From contig NZ_WUMN01000004.1 in NCBI RefSeq assembly GCF_009826935.1, forward strand, positions 248,001 to 312,000: 64,000 nt of DNA, given 5' to 3'. Shown here one piece after another: positions 16,964 to 26,160 of the stretch (its first letter is position 1; each line of letters begins with the position of its first letter). The notes below the pieces were generated by a model. It searched no databases and had not been told where the DNA came from. It was given only the letters and a program-made list of their open reading frames with translations. Source of the stretch: Flavobacterium sp. Sd200. GTDB lineage: Bacteria; Bacteroidota; Bacteroidia; Flavobacteriales; Flavobacteriaceae. A program made the position numbers and the translations under genes.

Positions 16964-19645
16964 CTATTCTTCTTTTTTCTTCTTTCCAAAAAGGCTTTTT
17001 AGTCCGCTTGCAGCTGCTTCTTTAATTTTTTCCTGAGCTTCCTGTTTTTTCTCAGTTTCTGTTTTAGGTGTGGCAGCCTTAGTAGTATCGGTTGGTGTGG
17101 TAGTTGTGGTGCCGGTCTTACCTTTTATAAGATTGCCTAACAGTTCTTTTCCTTTATCCTTGGCATCGGCAACATACTTGTACTTTTGCTGATTTACAAG
17201 TTGTGTAGTCAGGCTCGTAACCGATTTGGTTAAATCGGTAGTAACTTTAGGGTTTTTAAAATTACCTGCAATGTTTGCATTTACCGGAACACTTATCTTA
17301 CTTCCATCTGTTTTAAGGGTGGTAAGCAGTTTGTTTACGTCGCTGCCCAGGTATTTCGCAGGAACATCAAAGGCAACATTGTAGTTCATGGTTTGGTCAA
17401 AACCATGTGTTCCCTGTACCTTAATGTCTATATCCTGATATTTAATAGTAAATGGCTGTATGTTTACCTTGCCATCGCTAAACGTTAGATTAAGCTTTTG
17501 GTTAAGGTTTATTTTAGAAGGATCAAGGAATTTTACGTTAGAAGTAAGCGCAGTAAGCACCTTAGACTGCTCTGTATGTATAATTGCATTAGCTAAAGAT
17601 CCTGCAAGATCGCCCGTAAGGGTTTTCAGGTCCGGAGTCATTTCTTTACTGTCAAGATTACCTGCCACATTAATAACACTGTTAAAGTTTCCGGTAATAA
17701 CCTCGGCAATCGGGGCAATACTTTTAAGCATTTCTACCTGAGTGAATGCCTGTGTAATATTCAGGCTGCTAAGCGAAAGCCCCATGTTGAATTTTGGGGT
17801 AGCTCCTTTGGTAGAAACATCTCCGTTAAACCCAATGGCACCGCCAAACACATTTGTTTTTACATTTTGAAGTGCAACTGCCTCATCTTTAATTACCATT
17901 TTGCCCGATACATTGGTCAGGTTAAGGTTATCATACACCACAGTATTAGCCTTGGCATTAATGGTACAGTCTAAGAAAGCAGGTATTTTAACAGCTTCGC
18001 TTGTAGTGGCTGTTTTTTTAGTTTCGGTGGCTTTGCCCTCTTCAGTCTTTGTAGTGGTGGTTGTTTTAACTGGCTCCGGAGCCATAAAATCGGCTACTAC
18101 AAGTTTGTTGGCACTCATATTAAAGTTCCCTTTAAGGGTTTGGTCTTTAAATATAAAACCATAAAAATTATCAAGCGTACCATTAACAGCAAGGTCAGAA
18201 CTGCCTGTTTTTGCATCAAATCGGCTCAGGCTCACACGGCTTGGGTTAAACTGCAGGTCGGCTTGGTTGATGGTAAAAGGGTGGGGGAAACCGTCTGCTT
18301 TATAGCTAAAACCGCTAAGGCTTATATTTCCTTTGTTCTGTATTTTTTCGTATGCCCCGGCTTCAACGGTTTTCATATCGAATTTAGCCTCGGCATCTGC
18401 TTTTAATATACCCGAAAGCGGAATGTCCAGCTTTACAGGATAGGCTTTACTAACATTGCCTAAATTTATAACACCCTTAAATTTAGCATCTACAAGCGGG
18501 TTCTCTACCACATTGCGCACATTGGCACTGGCATCGAACACATCTTTATCGATACGGAACGATAGTTTGTCAAGGTTAACATACGTATCATTTAATACAC
18601 CTGTCTCGTTTATAATTTTTGTATCAATAACTATATTATCTACTGATTTTGGAAGGTCAGGATATTTAAATGATGCATTATTAGAAGCAAGCTCTAATGT
18701 AAATTTAGGGATGCTTGTTTCATTATAAACACCATTTACCTTGCCTTTTACCGTAAAATCTCCTTCGGTTTTTACATTGGCAATACTGCCGGAATAACTT
18801 TCCGGTATCAGCCCTAAAAAGTTTTTAAACGATGATGTAGGTGTGTTAAAAGTAAGGTCTATCTGCTGGCCTGACTCTAACATGGCAACACTGCCGTTAA
18901 ACTCTAACGGTAGCTGATTTATAAGAGCTTTATTTTCTTTAAACGTGTAGATGCTCTTATCCATATCCATACCCAAAACAGCATCCAGCTTAAGTTTTAC
19001 AGCACGCATATAGTTGGTTTTATCCATATCCATAGTAAGAGTGGCTGTGGTATGGGTGTCAAGATCGAGCTTGTTGGCAGCAAAGTTGCCTGTGCCATTA
19101 TGGTTAAGGCTGTCTATAACCACTTTTATTTTAGAGGCTTCGTCGAAATATTTAAAGCGAAGGTTTTCTATTGCATAGTTTTGTACAGTAAGAGCGAAAG
19201 GTTTGCCTGGCTCTTCAGTATTTGGGGCAGGCTCGTCTTTTTTAAGAGCGATATCAAAGTTGCCAACACCGTCTTTATTAAAAAGTATGTTTACCACGCC
19301 ATCTTTTGTGCTGAACGATTCAAGCTGCATGGCTTCGCCTTCGCTTTTAAACAACTCCTTAATAGACATGTTCAGGTTTATTTCGCCCATGTAAACCAAG
19401 GTGTCTCCTGCAAAAGGAGCTTTGTTTATAACGCTAAGTTTATCTATAGTAACGCTTGCCTTGGGAAAATGGCTAAACAGGCTGAGGCTAACATCTTCAA
19501 ACGCCACGGTAGCATCTACCTGGTCGTTGATGGCTTTAACCACCATGCTTTTTATTTTGTCTTTAAATAAGAACGGTACCGACGCAAGTGCGATGATAAG
19601 GACAAGAAGAACGATTCCTGTCCATTTCAGGATCTTTTTAACCAT
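16964..19645 (-). CDS. AsmA-family envelope protein
   Basis: 893 residues with one N-terminal membrane segment (about 7-27) and a very long beta-rich periplasmic part. The N-terminus (FEDVSLSLFSHFPKASVTID) matches the AsmA/TamB-like repeat start, and the C-terminal AsmA_2-type region includes GDLAGSLANAIIHTEQSKVL. Such proteins are bridge-like lipid-transfer or outer-membrane assembly factors. Two Thr/Lys-rich low-complexity stretches occur, one near residues 520-540 and one at the C-terminus (KGKTGTTTTTPTDTTK...EKKKEE). Exact cargo is unknown. Confidence 0.85.
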   Translation of the reverse strand: MVKKILKWTGIVLLVLIIALASVPFLFKDKIKSMVVKAINDQVDATVAFEDVSLSLFSHFPKASVTIDKLSVINKAPFAGDTLVYMGEINLNMSIKELFKSEGEAMQLESFSTKDGVVNILFNKDGVGNFDIALKKDEPAPNTEEPGKPFALTVQNYAIENLRFKYFDEASKIKVVIDSLNHNGTGNFAANKLDLDTHTTATLTMDMDKTNYMRAVKLKLDAVLGMDMDKSIYTFKENKALINQLPLEFNGSVAMLESGQQIDLTFNTPTSSFKNFLGLIPESYSGSIANVKTEGDFTVKGKVNGVYNETSIPKFTLELASNNASFKYPDLPKSVDNIVIDTKIINETGVLNDTYVNLDKLSFRIDKDVFDASANVRNVVENPLVDAKFKGVINLGNVSKAYPVKLDIPLSGILKADAEAKFDMKTVEAGAYEKIQNKGNISLSGFSYKADGFPHPFTINQADLQFNPSRVSLSRFDAKTGSSDLAVNGTLDNFYGFIFKDQTLKGNFNMSANKLVVADFMAPEPVKTTTTTKTEEGKATETKKTATTSEAVKIPAFLDCTINAKANTVVYDNLNLTNVSGKMVIKDEAVALQNVKTNVFGGAIGFNGDVSTKGATPKFNMGLSLSSLNITQAFTQVEMLKSIAPIAEVITGNFNSVINVAGNLDSKEMTPDLKTLTGDLAGSLANAIIHTEQSKVLTALTSNVKFLDPSKINLNQKLNLTFSDGKVNIQPFTIKYQDIDIKVQGTHGFDQTMNYNVAFDVPAKYLGSDVNKLLTTLKTDGSKISVPVNANIAGNFKNPKVTTDLTKSVTSLTTQLVNQQKYKYVADAKDKGKELLGNLIKGKTGTTTTTPTDTTKAATPKTETEKKQEAQEKIKEAAASGLKSLFGKKKKEE

Positions 19646-19723
19646 AGTATTTTAATTTGTTACAAGATAATAAATTTGGCCCACATTGTTGTAAAGCTAA
19701 AGCCAACATAGCATCAAAAAGTT

Positions 19724-19822
19724 AGCCACGCTGTACAAAAACCGCTACAAATATCATCAATTATTAAAAATTCTAATTTAATAACCGACAAAAATTTTGC
19801 AGAAATTTTGTACAGCGTGGCT
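19724..19822. repeat. 17-bp perfect inverted repeat with 65-bp spacer
   Basis: AGCCACGCTGTACAAAA (19724-19740) recurs as its exact reverse complement at 19806-19822. The spacer is AT-rich and has its own smaller inverted repeat (TTATTAAA ... TTTAATAA). It lies between sppA and the AsmA-like gene, both on the minus strand. Confidence 0.85.
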
Positions 19823-19861
19823 GTGCTAATTGCGGCCTGAGCCTAAATTTTTATAATGCTT

Positions 19862-21640
19862 CTATCTTATACTGATCTCGAAAGGCATTACAGCCTGTAC
19901 TCCCTTTTGCTGGGTAACACGCCTAATGCGCTCTATCATTTGATAATTCTCTGCACCCACTTCTTCTTTAATAAACTCTTCTTTGGTTTTTGCAAACGGA
20001 AGTCCTGCAAGATTACTCAGGTATTTATCTATGTCCCTTTCAAATTCAGGGAAGTTTTTAGTACTGTAATTTGTAGTTTTACCCAGTTTTGCAGCATATT
20101 TAACTGCGTCGTCAAGTCCGCCAATTTCATCAACAAGCCCGTTTTTAAGTGCATCAGTTCCTGTCCATACACGCCCCTGGGCAATGCTGTCTACAGCGGC
20201 TGGTGTCATTTTACGGCCTTTAGCTACGCGGTTTACAAAAGTAGTGTAAACCTGTTCTACGCCCTGTTGTATTATTTGGCGCGTATCGTCTTTAAGTGGC
20301 ATAAAAACACTGTATTGTCCGGAATTGTTGTGTGTGCTTACTGCCTCAGTATGTATGCCTATATTGTTAGACAGTTTTGTAAAGTTAGGCAGCATGCCAA
20401 ATACCCCTATAGATCCTGTAATAGTAGTCGGTTCGGCAAATATCCTGCTTGCATTGCACGAAATATAATATCCGCCGGATGCTGCATAGTTGCCCATACT
20501 AACCACAATCGGTTTTTTCTTCTTTGCAAGTTCTATTTCCCTCCAGATAAGTTCTGAAGTAAGCGCGCTTCCGCCCGGAGAATCTACACGCAGTACTATC
20601 GATTTTACGTCCTCGTCCTCAACTGCTTCTTTAAACGCCTTGCGCAATGCGCCCTCACCAATAATGTTAAGGTCGCCTTCGCCTCCGGAAATTTCGCCCT
20701 GGGCATAAATTATTGCAACTCTGTCGGTAGCAATATCTATTGCCTGAGAGGAAGCTTTTACATAATCTAATATGTCTACTGTGTTGTAGTCTTCATCTTT
20801 TTTAACCTTAAGAGCTTTTTTAATACCGTTGTGGTATTCATCTTCATAAGCAACTTTGTCTATAAGCTTAGTCGCTTTTGCCATGTCAGGAGTGCGTGCG
20901 CCCAACCTGTTTACAATGCTGTTAAGGCTATCTAACGATATATTGCGGCTTTTTGAAATATCTGTAGATACCGTGCTCCAAACTGAGTTGAGCAGTTGAG
21001 TAATCTGCTCCCTGTTGGCTGGGCTCATTTCGTTTGCAAGGAAAGGTTCTACAGCACTTTTATATTTACCATGACGGATAACTTCCATGGTAATACCTGT
21101 TTTTTCCTGTAGGTCTTTATAGAACATTACCTCAGATGATAATCCTTTAAGCTCAAAATCGCCAACCGGATTAAGGTAAATGGTATCGGCAACAGAGTTT
21201 AAATAGTATTCTGCCTGAGTGTATGTATCGCTATAGGCAACAACAAACTTATTAGACGTTTTAAAGTCTTCAAGTTTATCTCTTAGCGCTTTGCTTTGCG
21301 CCAACCCCAACATGTTGTGCCCGTTTGTAATAGTAATGCCTTTTATGCGGTCGTCTTTTTTTGCAGCATCAATGGCGTTAAGCACATCAGTAAGGCCTTC
21401 TTTTGGCTCGTCGTTTAGCATTGCAAAATCCTTATAAACAAAGCTCCCGGCATAGTCGTTAGTTACGCCGTCAAGGTTTAGCTCTATAACAGAGTTATCT
21501 TTAACCTCTACGACATTTTTATCTTTTCCACCGCCACTAACTGCCGCTACGACACCTACTATGAGCACTAAAAAGAAAAATAAAAAACAAAACAGGAACA
21601 ATCCCACTACTGTAGACAGTACATTTTTTAAAAACTGCAT
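19862..21640 (-). CDS. sppA: Signal peptide peptidase SppA, long (67K) form
   Basis: 592 residues, the double-domain length. One N-terminal membrane anchor (about 7-33) is followed by two S49 repeats in the periplasm. The Lys of the Ser/Lys dyad lies in [13 protein letters not shown] (about residue 192), and the nucleophile Ser in [12 protein letters not shown] (about residue 387), followed by [11 protein letters not shown]. SppA digests cleaved signal peptides within the membrane. Downstream on the same strand, after an inverted repeat, is the AsmA-like gene. Confidence 0.95.
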   Translation of the reverse strand: MQFLKNVLSTVVGLFLFCFLFFFLVLIVGVVAAVSGGGKDKNVVEVKDNSVIELNLDGVTNDYAGSFVYKDFAMLNDEPKEGLTDVLNAIDAAKKDDRIKGITITNGHNMLGLAQSKALRDKLEDFKTSNKFVVAYSDTYTQAEYYLNSVADTIYLNPVGDFELKGLSSEVMFYKDLQEKTGITMEVIRHGKYKSAVEPFLANEMSPANREQITQLLNSVWSTVSTDISKSRNISLDSLNSIVNRLGARTPDMAKATKLIDKVAYEDEYHNGIKKALKVKKDEDYNTVDILDYVKASSQAIDIATDRVAIIYAQGEISGGEGDLNIIGEGALRKAFKEAVEDEDVKSIVLRVDSPGGSALTSELIWREIELAKKKKPIVVSMGNYAASGGYYISCNASRIFAEPTTITGSIGVFGMLPNFTKLSNNIGIHTEAVSTHNNSGQYSVFMPLKDDTRQIIQQGVEQVYTTFVNRVAKGRKMTPAAVDSIAQGRVWTGTDALKNGLVDEIGGLDDAVKYAAKLGKTTNYSTKNFPEFERDIDKYLSNLAGLPFAKTKEEFIKEEVGAENYQMIERIRRVTQQKGVQAVMPFEISIR

Positions 21641-21767
21641 AATAACACAAATTTATTTTTTAAATAAGTAGCAAAAGTACACTATATGTTACACCCTAAA
21701 ACAGATTGTTTTAAAATTATTAACAGTAATACCTGTAAACCCTAAATGTTTGCTTACTTTGCAACCT

Positions 21768-22898
21768 ATGAAATTTCAAAACAGTGCCATATTATCGTTA
21801 GGAAGCAACCTTGGCAACCGCCTGCAATTGCTGCAGGAAAGTATCAATTACATAAACAGCCATATTGCTACGGTGGTAAAGGTTTCGGGCATATATGAAA
21901 CTCCTGCCTGGGGTTTTGAAGGAGAACCTTTTTATAATTGCGCCATTGTGGTACATACCTGCAAAGCGGCTCAGGAACTTCTACAAGGTCTGCTCGATGC
22001 AGAAGCAGCAGGAGGGAGGGTGCGCAGTGCTACGGGCGAATACATATCGCGCACTATAGATATAGATATTATTGCTTTTAATGATGAAGTTATACACCGG
22101 GAAAACCTCATTGTTCCCCACCCACGCATGCAGGACCGCAATTTTGTACTGTTCCCACTAAGGGATGTTGCCCCGCACTGGATGCATCCGGTTTTAAAGA
22201 AAGATGTTAATCGGCTTATAGCTACCACTACCGATAATTCTGACTGTCAGTTTGTGATGAAACTGCCCGCACCGGCTGAAGTGCTGAACCCCGAAAAGTT
22301 TAACTATATAGCTATTGAAGGTAATATTGGGGCTGGAAAAACATCGTTGGCCTTAAAAATCTCAGAAGATTTTAATGCACGAATGGTACCCGAACGTTTT
22401 GCTGATAATCCATTTTTGCCATTATTTTATAACGATCAGGCGCGTTATGCCTTTTCGCTCGAAATGTCTTTTTTGGCAGACCGTTACCAGCAACTTACAG
22501 ATGATCTTTCGCAGTTCGACCTTTTTAGTGATTTTATAGTAGCCGACTACCATATATTCAAATCGCTTATATTCTCTAAAGTCACACTTAGCGAAGACGA
22601 GTATCGTTTGTATCGTCGCCTGTTCGATATAATGTATAAAGAACTACCCAAGCCCGGCTTGTATATTTACCTGTACCAAAATACAGAAAGGCTTTTGCAA
22701 CATATAAAAAAACGCGGGCGTGACTATGAACAGGATATTACCCCTGATTATTTGGAGAATATTAATCGCGGTTACCTTGATTTTATAAAATCAGTTACAG
22801 GTCTCAATGTCCTTGTTATAGATGTTACCAATAAAGACTTTGTTAACAAACAGGAAGATTATTTGTGGCTGCTTGGGGAAATTAGCAGGAAGTCGTAG
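21768..22898 (+). CDS. folK: Bifunctional HPPK (FolK) - deoxynucleoside kinase fusion
   Basis: 376 residues from the ATG at 21768; a TTG six codons upstream is possible but adds nothing conserved. Residues 1-~160 are 6-hydroxymethyl-7,8-dihydropterin pyrophosphokinase (ILSLGSNLGNR at the N-terminus, TIDIDIIAF and PHPRMQDRNFVLFPL), the folate pathway step before dihydropteroate synthase. Residues ~180-376 are a dCK/dGK-type deoxynucleoside kinase with P-loop YIAIEGNIGAGKTS, PERFADNPFL and a KKRGRDYEQ lid. Both halves have intact motifs and are joined by a short linker. From memory, such a fusion with deoxyadenosine-preferring kinase activity is known in flavobacteria. Confidence 0.93.
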   Translation: MKFQNSAILSLGSNLGNRLQLLQESINYINSHIATVVKVSGIYETPAWGFEGEPFYNCAIVVHTCKAAQELLQGLLDAEAAGGRVRSATGEYISRTIDIDIIAFNDEVIHRENLIVPHPRMQDRNFVLFPLRDVAPHWMHPVLKKDVNRLIATTTDNSDCQFVMKLPAPAEVLNPEKFNYIAIEGNIGAGKTSLALKISEDFNARMVPERFADNPFLPLFYNDQARYAFSLEMSFLADRYQQLTDDLSQFDLFSDFIVADYHIFKSLIFSKVTLSEDEYRLYRRLFDIMYKELPKPGLYIYLYQNTERLLQHIKKRGRDYEQDITPDYLENINRGYLDFIKSVTGLNVLVIDVTNKDFVNKQEDYLWLLGEISRKS

Positions 22899-22982
22899 AT
22901 TCAAAAAAAATCAAATAGTAATTATTCCATTTCAAACGAAGCAGAGAAATCTCACACATTGTTTGAATATGATATTTATCCT

Positions 22983-23021
22983 AAAAAAAACTAGCCCCAT
23001 AGAATATAATTCTACAGGGCT
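22983..23021 (-). terminator. Terminator of the GH43-GH97 operon
   Basis: 13-bp stem (22993-23005 with 23009-23021, two mismatches) and, on the minus strand, eight T residues a few bases after it. It starts 25 bp beyond the GH97 stop. Confidence 0.8.
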
Positions 23022-23045
23022 TGTGCAAACAATTTTTTTTGCGGA

Positions 23046-24998
23046 TTACTTTCCAACCAAAACACTCCCGCCATGGGCAGCAAGATTAAGGGGGTAAGTA
23101 TCTGAATTTAGTTTTTTAATCTCATAGGCACTCTCACTGCCTTTACCGTCTTTAATAATCTTCACCTCTTTACCTTTTAACATGGGGAGTTTGATATCTA
23201 TATTAAGCGGTGTATCCTGGCCGTTTACAGCAGCTATATACCATGTGTTGTTTTTGCGTCTTGCCAGCACGCAATACTTGCCCGGGTAGCCGTCTATAAG
23301 TTTGGTTTCGTCCCAAACGGTAGGTACTTCTTTTAAAAAGTCTATAAGATAGGCAGGTTTGTTCTTAATGTCGTTTGGTGTAATACCCCAGTGTTGCAAC
23401 GGCGAAAAGAACAGTACTGATGTAGCTATTTCAAAAGCGTCGGTTGTGCGCCTAAAATTCCCTTTGTTTTCTTCCCTGTTTAGCCTGTTGCTCAAAAACA
23501 CAGGGCCAAAATCCATAGCAGCAACCGCGTTACGCGTAAACGGATAAATAGTAGCCGTAACAGGGTAACTGTCGCAAAATGCCTGTTCAAAAATCAAGTT
23601 TTCAGATGCTAATGCTGCTTCGCTGGTCATGTAGCTTGGGTACATTCTTTCCCAGCCCCTTGGCAGGGTGGTACCATGAAAGTTAACCGCCAGTCCAAAC
23701 TCTGCTGCATCTGTAAGTATGTCTTCATACAATTGCATGGTTACCTGCTTGTCTCCGCCAAAAAAGTCAACTTTAATGCCTTTAACACCGTTTTGCTGCA
23801 TCCACTGCATTTCTTTGCGGCGGGCTTCTTTGGTGTTCATGCGGTCTTTAGGAGTTTGCGGAGCGTCATTCCAATTGCCGTTACTGTTGTACCAAAGCAT
23901 AACTTCAACATTTTTAGAGTGTGCATATTTAAAAAGCTCTATCATTTTGTCTGTGCCAATTTGGTTGTCCCAAAGGGCATCTATCAAAATATATTCGCAA
24001 TTTGCAGCGGCTGCAACATCTATAAAAGTAATCTGGTCATTATAGTTACAGCTTTCGTCCTGCCACATGATCCAACTCCAGCTTGCTTTACCCGGTTTAA
24101 AAATATTTTTAGACTGCACCAATGGTTTAACAACATCTGTAGCTACGGTAGAGGCAATAATGGGTTCGAGTGTTTTGCCAATAGTAATGGTTTTCCATGG
24201 GCTACTGAAAGGTAAAGTAGCTGATACGGTAGTAGCCCCAACACCGTTGTTCTCGCCTTCCATAGGGAAAGCAACCTCATAGAGTCCGGCTGCGGTAGGC
24301 TCGGCAAGTCTGGTGCCTGCATATTTACCTGTGGTTCCGGTTTCCGATATAAGTACCCATCCGGTATTGTCTTTTACATGAAAAAGTGCAGGGTATGTAA
24401 AGCCTAAACCATATTGCGATTTACTGCCCACAGGCTGCTCAATTACATACTTTTCTTCATAAGACGGTTTGGTGTTTTTCCACCCGAATTTTGTTGGCGA
24501 TTGCGGAGTTATAAACGCTGTACTGCCTGACGGCAATTTAAAGCCTGTAAATTCTTTATCTATAGTAAAGGTTGAGGTTTGTTTTTTTGTTTTAGGCAGC
24601 ATGTAGCTAAAAGCCACATCGGTATTGCTAACCCTAAAGATAAATTTTATAGTATCTTTATTGGTGTTAATATAGCTTGCAACCAGTTCGTTGGCAGTAT
24701 AATTAACCTTGCTGACCTTCGATCTGTTGAGCTCATATTTTTCGTTTATAGATTTTGTTTTTGTCCCGGCAGGTTTAAGGTTATTAGTAAAATCGCCAAT
24801 AGAAGTTGTTATTCCTAACGGAGACGATTCTATAAATGCTTTGCCTTCGTGAATAACATTGTAAACTACCTGACCGTTTTTGTTTTCAAGCTTTACGGCT
24901 GTTTTTTTATCCGGACTTTTAACTTCGCTATTTTGCTGAGCGTTTAAAAAATTAGCTGCCGTTAATGCTGCAATTAATAGTATTGATCTTGTTTTCAT
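23046..24998 (-). CDS. Glycoside hydrolase family 97 (alpha-glucosidase/alpha-galactosidase type)
   Basis: 650 residues with a signal peptide (about 1-20, ending NFLNAQ). An N-terminal beta-supersandwich, a central TIM barrel starting near SWSWIMWQDESCNYND and a C-terminal beta-domain follow the GH97 layout. The barrel strand GIKVDFFGGDKQ carries Asp at residue 411, the position of the nucleophile in retaining GH97 alpha-galactosidases; inverting SusB-type enzymes use Glu bases elsewhere. A retaining alpha-galactosidase is therefore favoured, by inference. Second gene of a pair with GH43, 19 bp apart; the product is probably periplasmic. Confidence 0.88.
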   Translation of the reverse strand: MKTRSILLIAALTAANFLNAQQNSEVKSPDKKTAVKLENKNGQVVYNVIHEGKAFIESSPLGITTSIGDFTNNLKPAGTKTKSINEKYELNRSKVSKVNYTANELVASYINTNKDTIKFIFRVSNTDVAFSYMLPKTKKQTSTFTIDKEFTGFKLPSGSTAFITPQSPTKFGWKNTKPSYEEKYVIEQPVGSKSQYGLGFTYPALFHVKDNTGWVLISETGTTGKYAGTRLAEPTAAGLYEVAFPMEGENNGVGATTVSATLPFSSPWKTITIGKTLEPIIASTVATDVVKPLVQSKNIFKPGKASWSWIMWQDESCNYNDQITFIDVAAAANCEYILIDALWDNQIGTDKMIELFKYAHSKNVEVMLWYNSNGNWNDAPQTPKDRMNTKEARRKEMQWMQQNGVKGIKVDFFGGDKQVTMQLYEDILTDAAEFGLAVNFHGTTLPRGWERMYPSYMTSEAALASENLIFEQAFCDSYPVTATIYPFTRNAVAAMDFGPVFLSNRLNREENKGNFRRTTDAFEIATSVLFFSPLQHWGITPNDIKNKPAYLIDFLKEVPTVWDETKLIDGYPGKYCVLARRKNNTWYIAAVNGQDTPLNIDIKLPMLKGKEVKIIKDGKGSESAYEIKKLNSDTYPLNLAAHGGSVLVGK

Positions 24999-25017
24999 GT
25001 AAATTCTGGCTTATATT

Positions 25018-26007
25018 TTATTTGAAATTTTTAACTCCTGCTGGCACTATCTCTTTAATATTGCCTGCTTTATCAAAGTTCAGGCTGTCAAGGCATAGCT
25101 GTCGAAGTACATAATCTTTCTTTTGAGGGAATATGCGGTGGTATAAAATATAATCCTGCCCTTTTTCGGTAAAAACAGTGTGGTGGCCGGGGCCGTAGGT
25201 AACACTGTCTTTTGTAGTTTGCAATATAGGGCTGTTAACGCCTTTTGTAAATGGCCCAAACGGATTGTTGCCCACGGCATAGCCAACTTTGTAGGTTGCG
25301 TCGATAGCCTTGCCCTGCGAAAACATGAGGTAGTATTTGTTGTTGCGTTTTATCATGTGTGGCCCTTCAAAATAGTCAGGTGGGGTAACATCCTGCGGAG
25401 TGCCGTCAAATGTGTGCATGTCTTTTTTAAGCTTTACCACCATGCATCTTCCGTTTTTCCAGTTGTAGCCAGATCCCCAGTACAGGTAGGCCTGTCCGTC
25501 GGTATCTATAAAACAGTCAGAATCTATATTATGCACAACAGGGAAATCATTTTTAGAAACCAGTGGTGTATTGTCGGCTTTCAGGTTTTTCCAAGGGCCA
25601 AGCGGGCTATCGGCTACACCGCCCCAAACTTCACTGCCTACAGATACATACATATAAAATTTACCGTCGGTACCTTTTACTACACATGGTGCCCATACCA
25701 TGGCATCGCTGGATGTAGCTGTTTTGCACTGTGCCTTTGTGGGCCAGTTAATATGTTCTTTAGTAAAGTCTTTAAAATCTTTGGTTGTAAGAACGGCAAG
25801 TTCTTCGCCACCCCAAGGGTCTATGGTTGCATATATATAATAGATATCGTTGTGCTTAACAATAGTGGGGTCGGCATAGTAGCCATCTATAATAGGATTG
25901 GTAATGCCGACATCATTACTGCCGGTCGAAGTACTTTGTTTAGAGCTACAGGCCAGGGCAAGTGCGGCAAGCACTGTTGTGGCTGTTAGCTTAATGCGTT
26001 GTTTCAT
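25018..26007 (-). CDS. Glycoside hydrolase family 43 lipoprotein
   Basis: 329 residues. The lipoprotein signal ends LAALALAC (Cys20), so the enzyme is membrane-anchored. The five-bladed propeller acids of GH43 can be placed: base Asp46 in GYYADPTI, a pKa-modulating Asp in NIDSDCFIDTDG, and the acid Glu in YFEGPHMIK. GYGPGHH-type VTYGPGHHTVF is also conserved. GH43 members are mostly arabinofuranosidases, xylosidases or galactan hydrolases; specificity is not decided. First gene of the pair with GH97, with no SusC/SusD genes alongside. Confidence 0.88.
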   Translation of the reverse strand: MKQRIKLTATTVLAALALACSSKQSTSTGSNDVGITNPIIDGYYADPTIVKHNDIYYIYATIDPWGGEELAVLTTKDFKDFTKEHINWPTKAQCKTATSSDAMVWAPCVVKGTDGKFYMYVSVGSEVWGGVADSPLGPWKNLKADNTPLVSKNDFPVVHNIDSDCFIDTDGQAYLYWGSGYNWKNGRCMVVKLKKDMHTFDGTPQDVTPPDYFEGPHMIKRNNKYYLMFSQGKAIDATYKVGYAVGNNPFGPFTKGVNSPILQTTKDSVTYGPGHHTVFTEKGQDYILYHRIFPQKKDYVLRQLCLDSLNFDKAGNIKEIVPAGVKNFK

Positions 26008-26160
26008 TTTAATAAGGTAAGGTTATAAAAATTCAAATATATTGAATTAAGGCGGATTTTAAATGTGAAAAATACATTTAATAACGTTTTCGTAAGAGGA
26101 GGGGATTGCCTGACCTTAAAAAAATAAATTGCTATCTTGCGGCCACTAACATGTATTACT

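Noticed and set aside
19856..20557. 233-codon plus-strand frame inside sppA
   Set aside because: Shadow of sppA; Cys/Tyr-rich composition typical of antisense frames.
23676..25989. Long plus-strand frames opposite GH97 and GH43
   Set aside because: Antisense shadows; both glycosidases have intact catalytic motifs on the minus strand.
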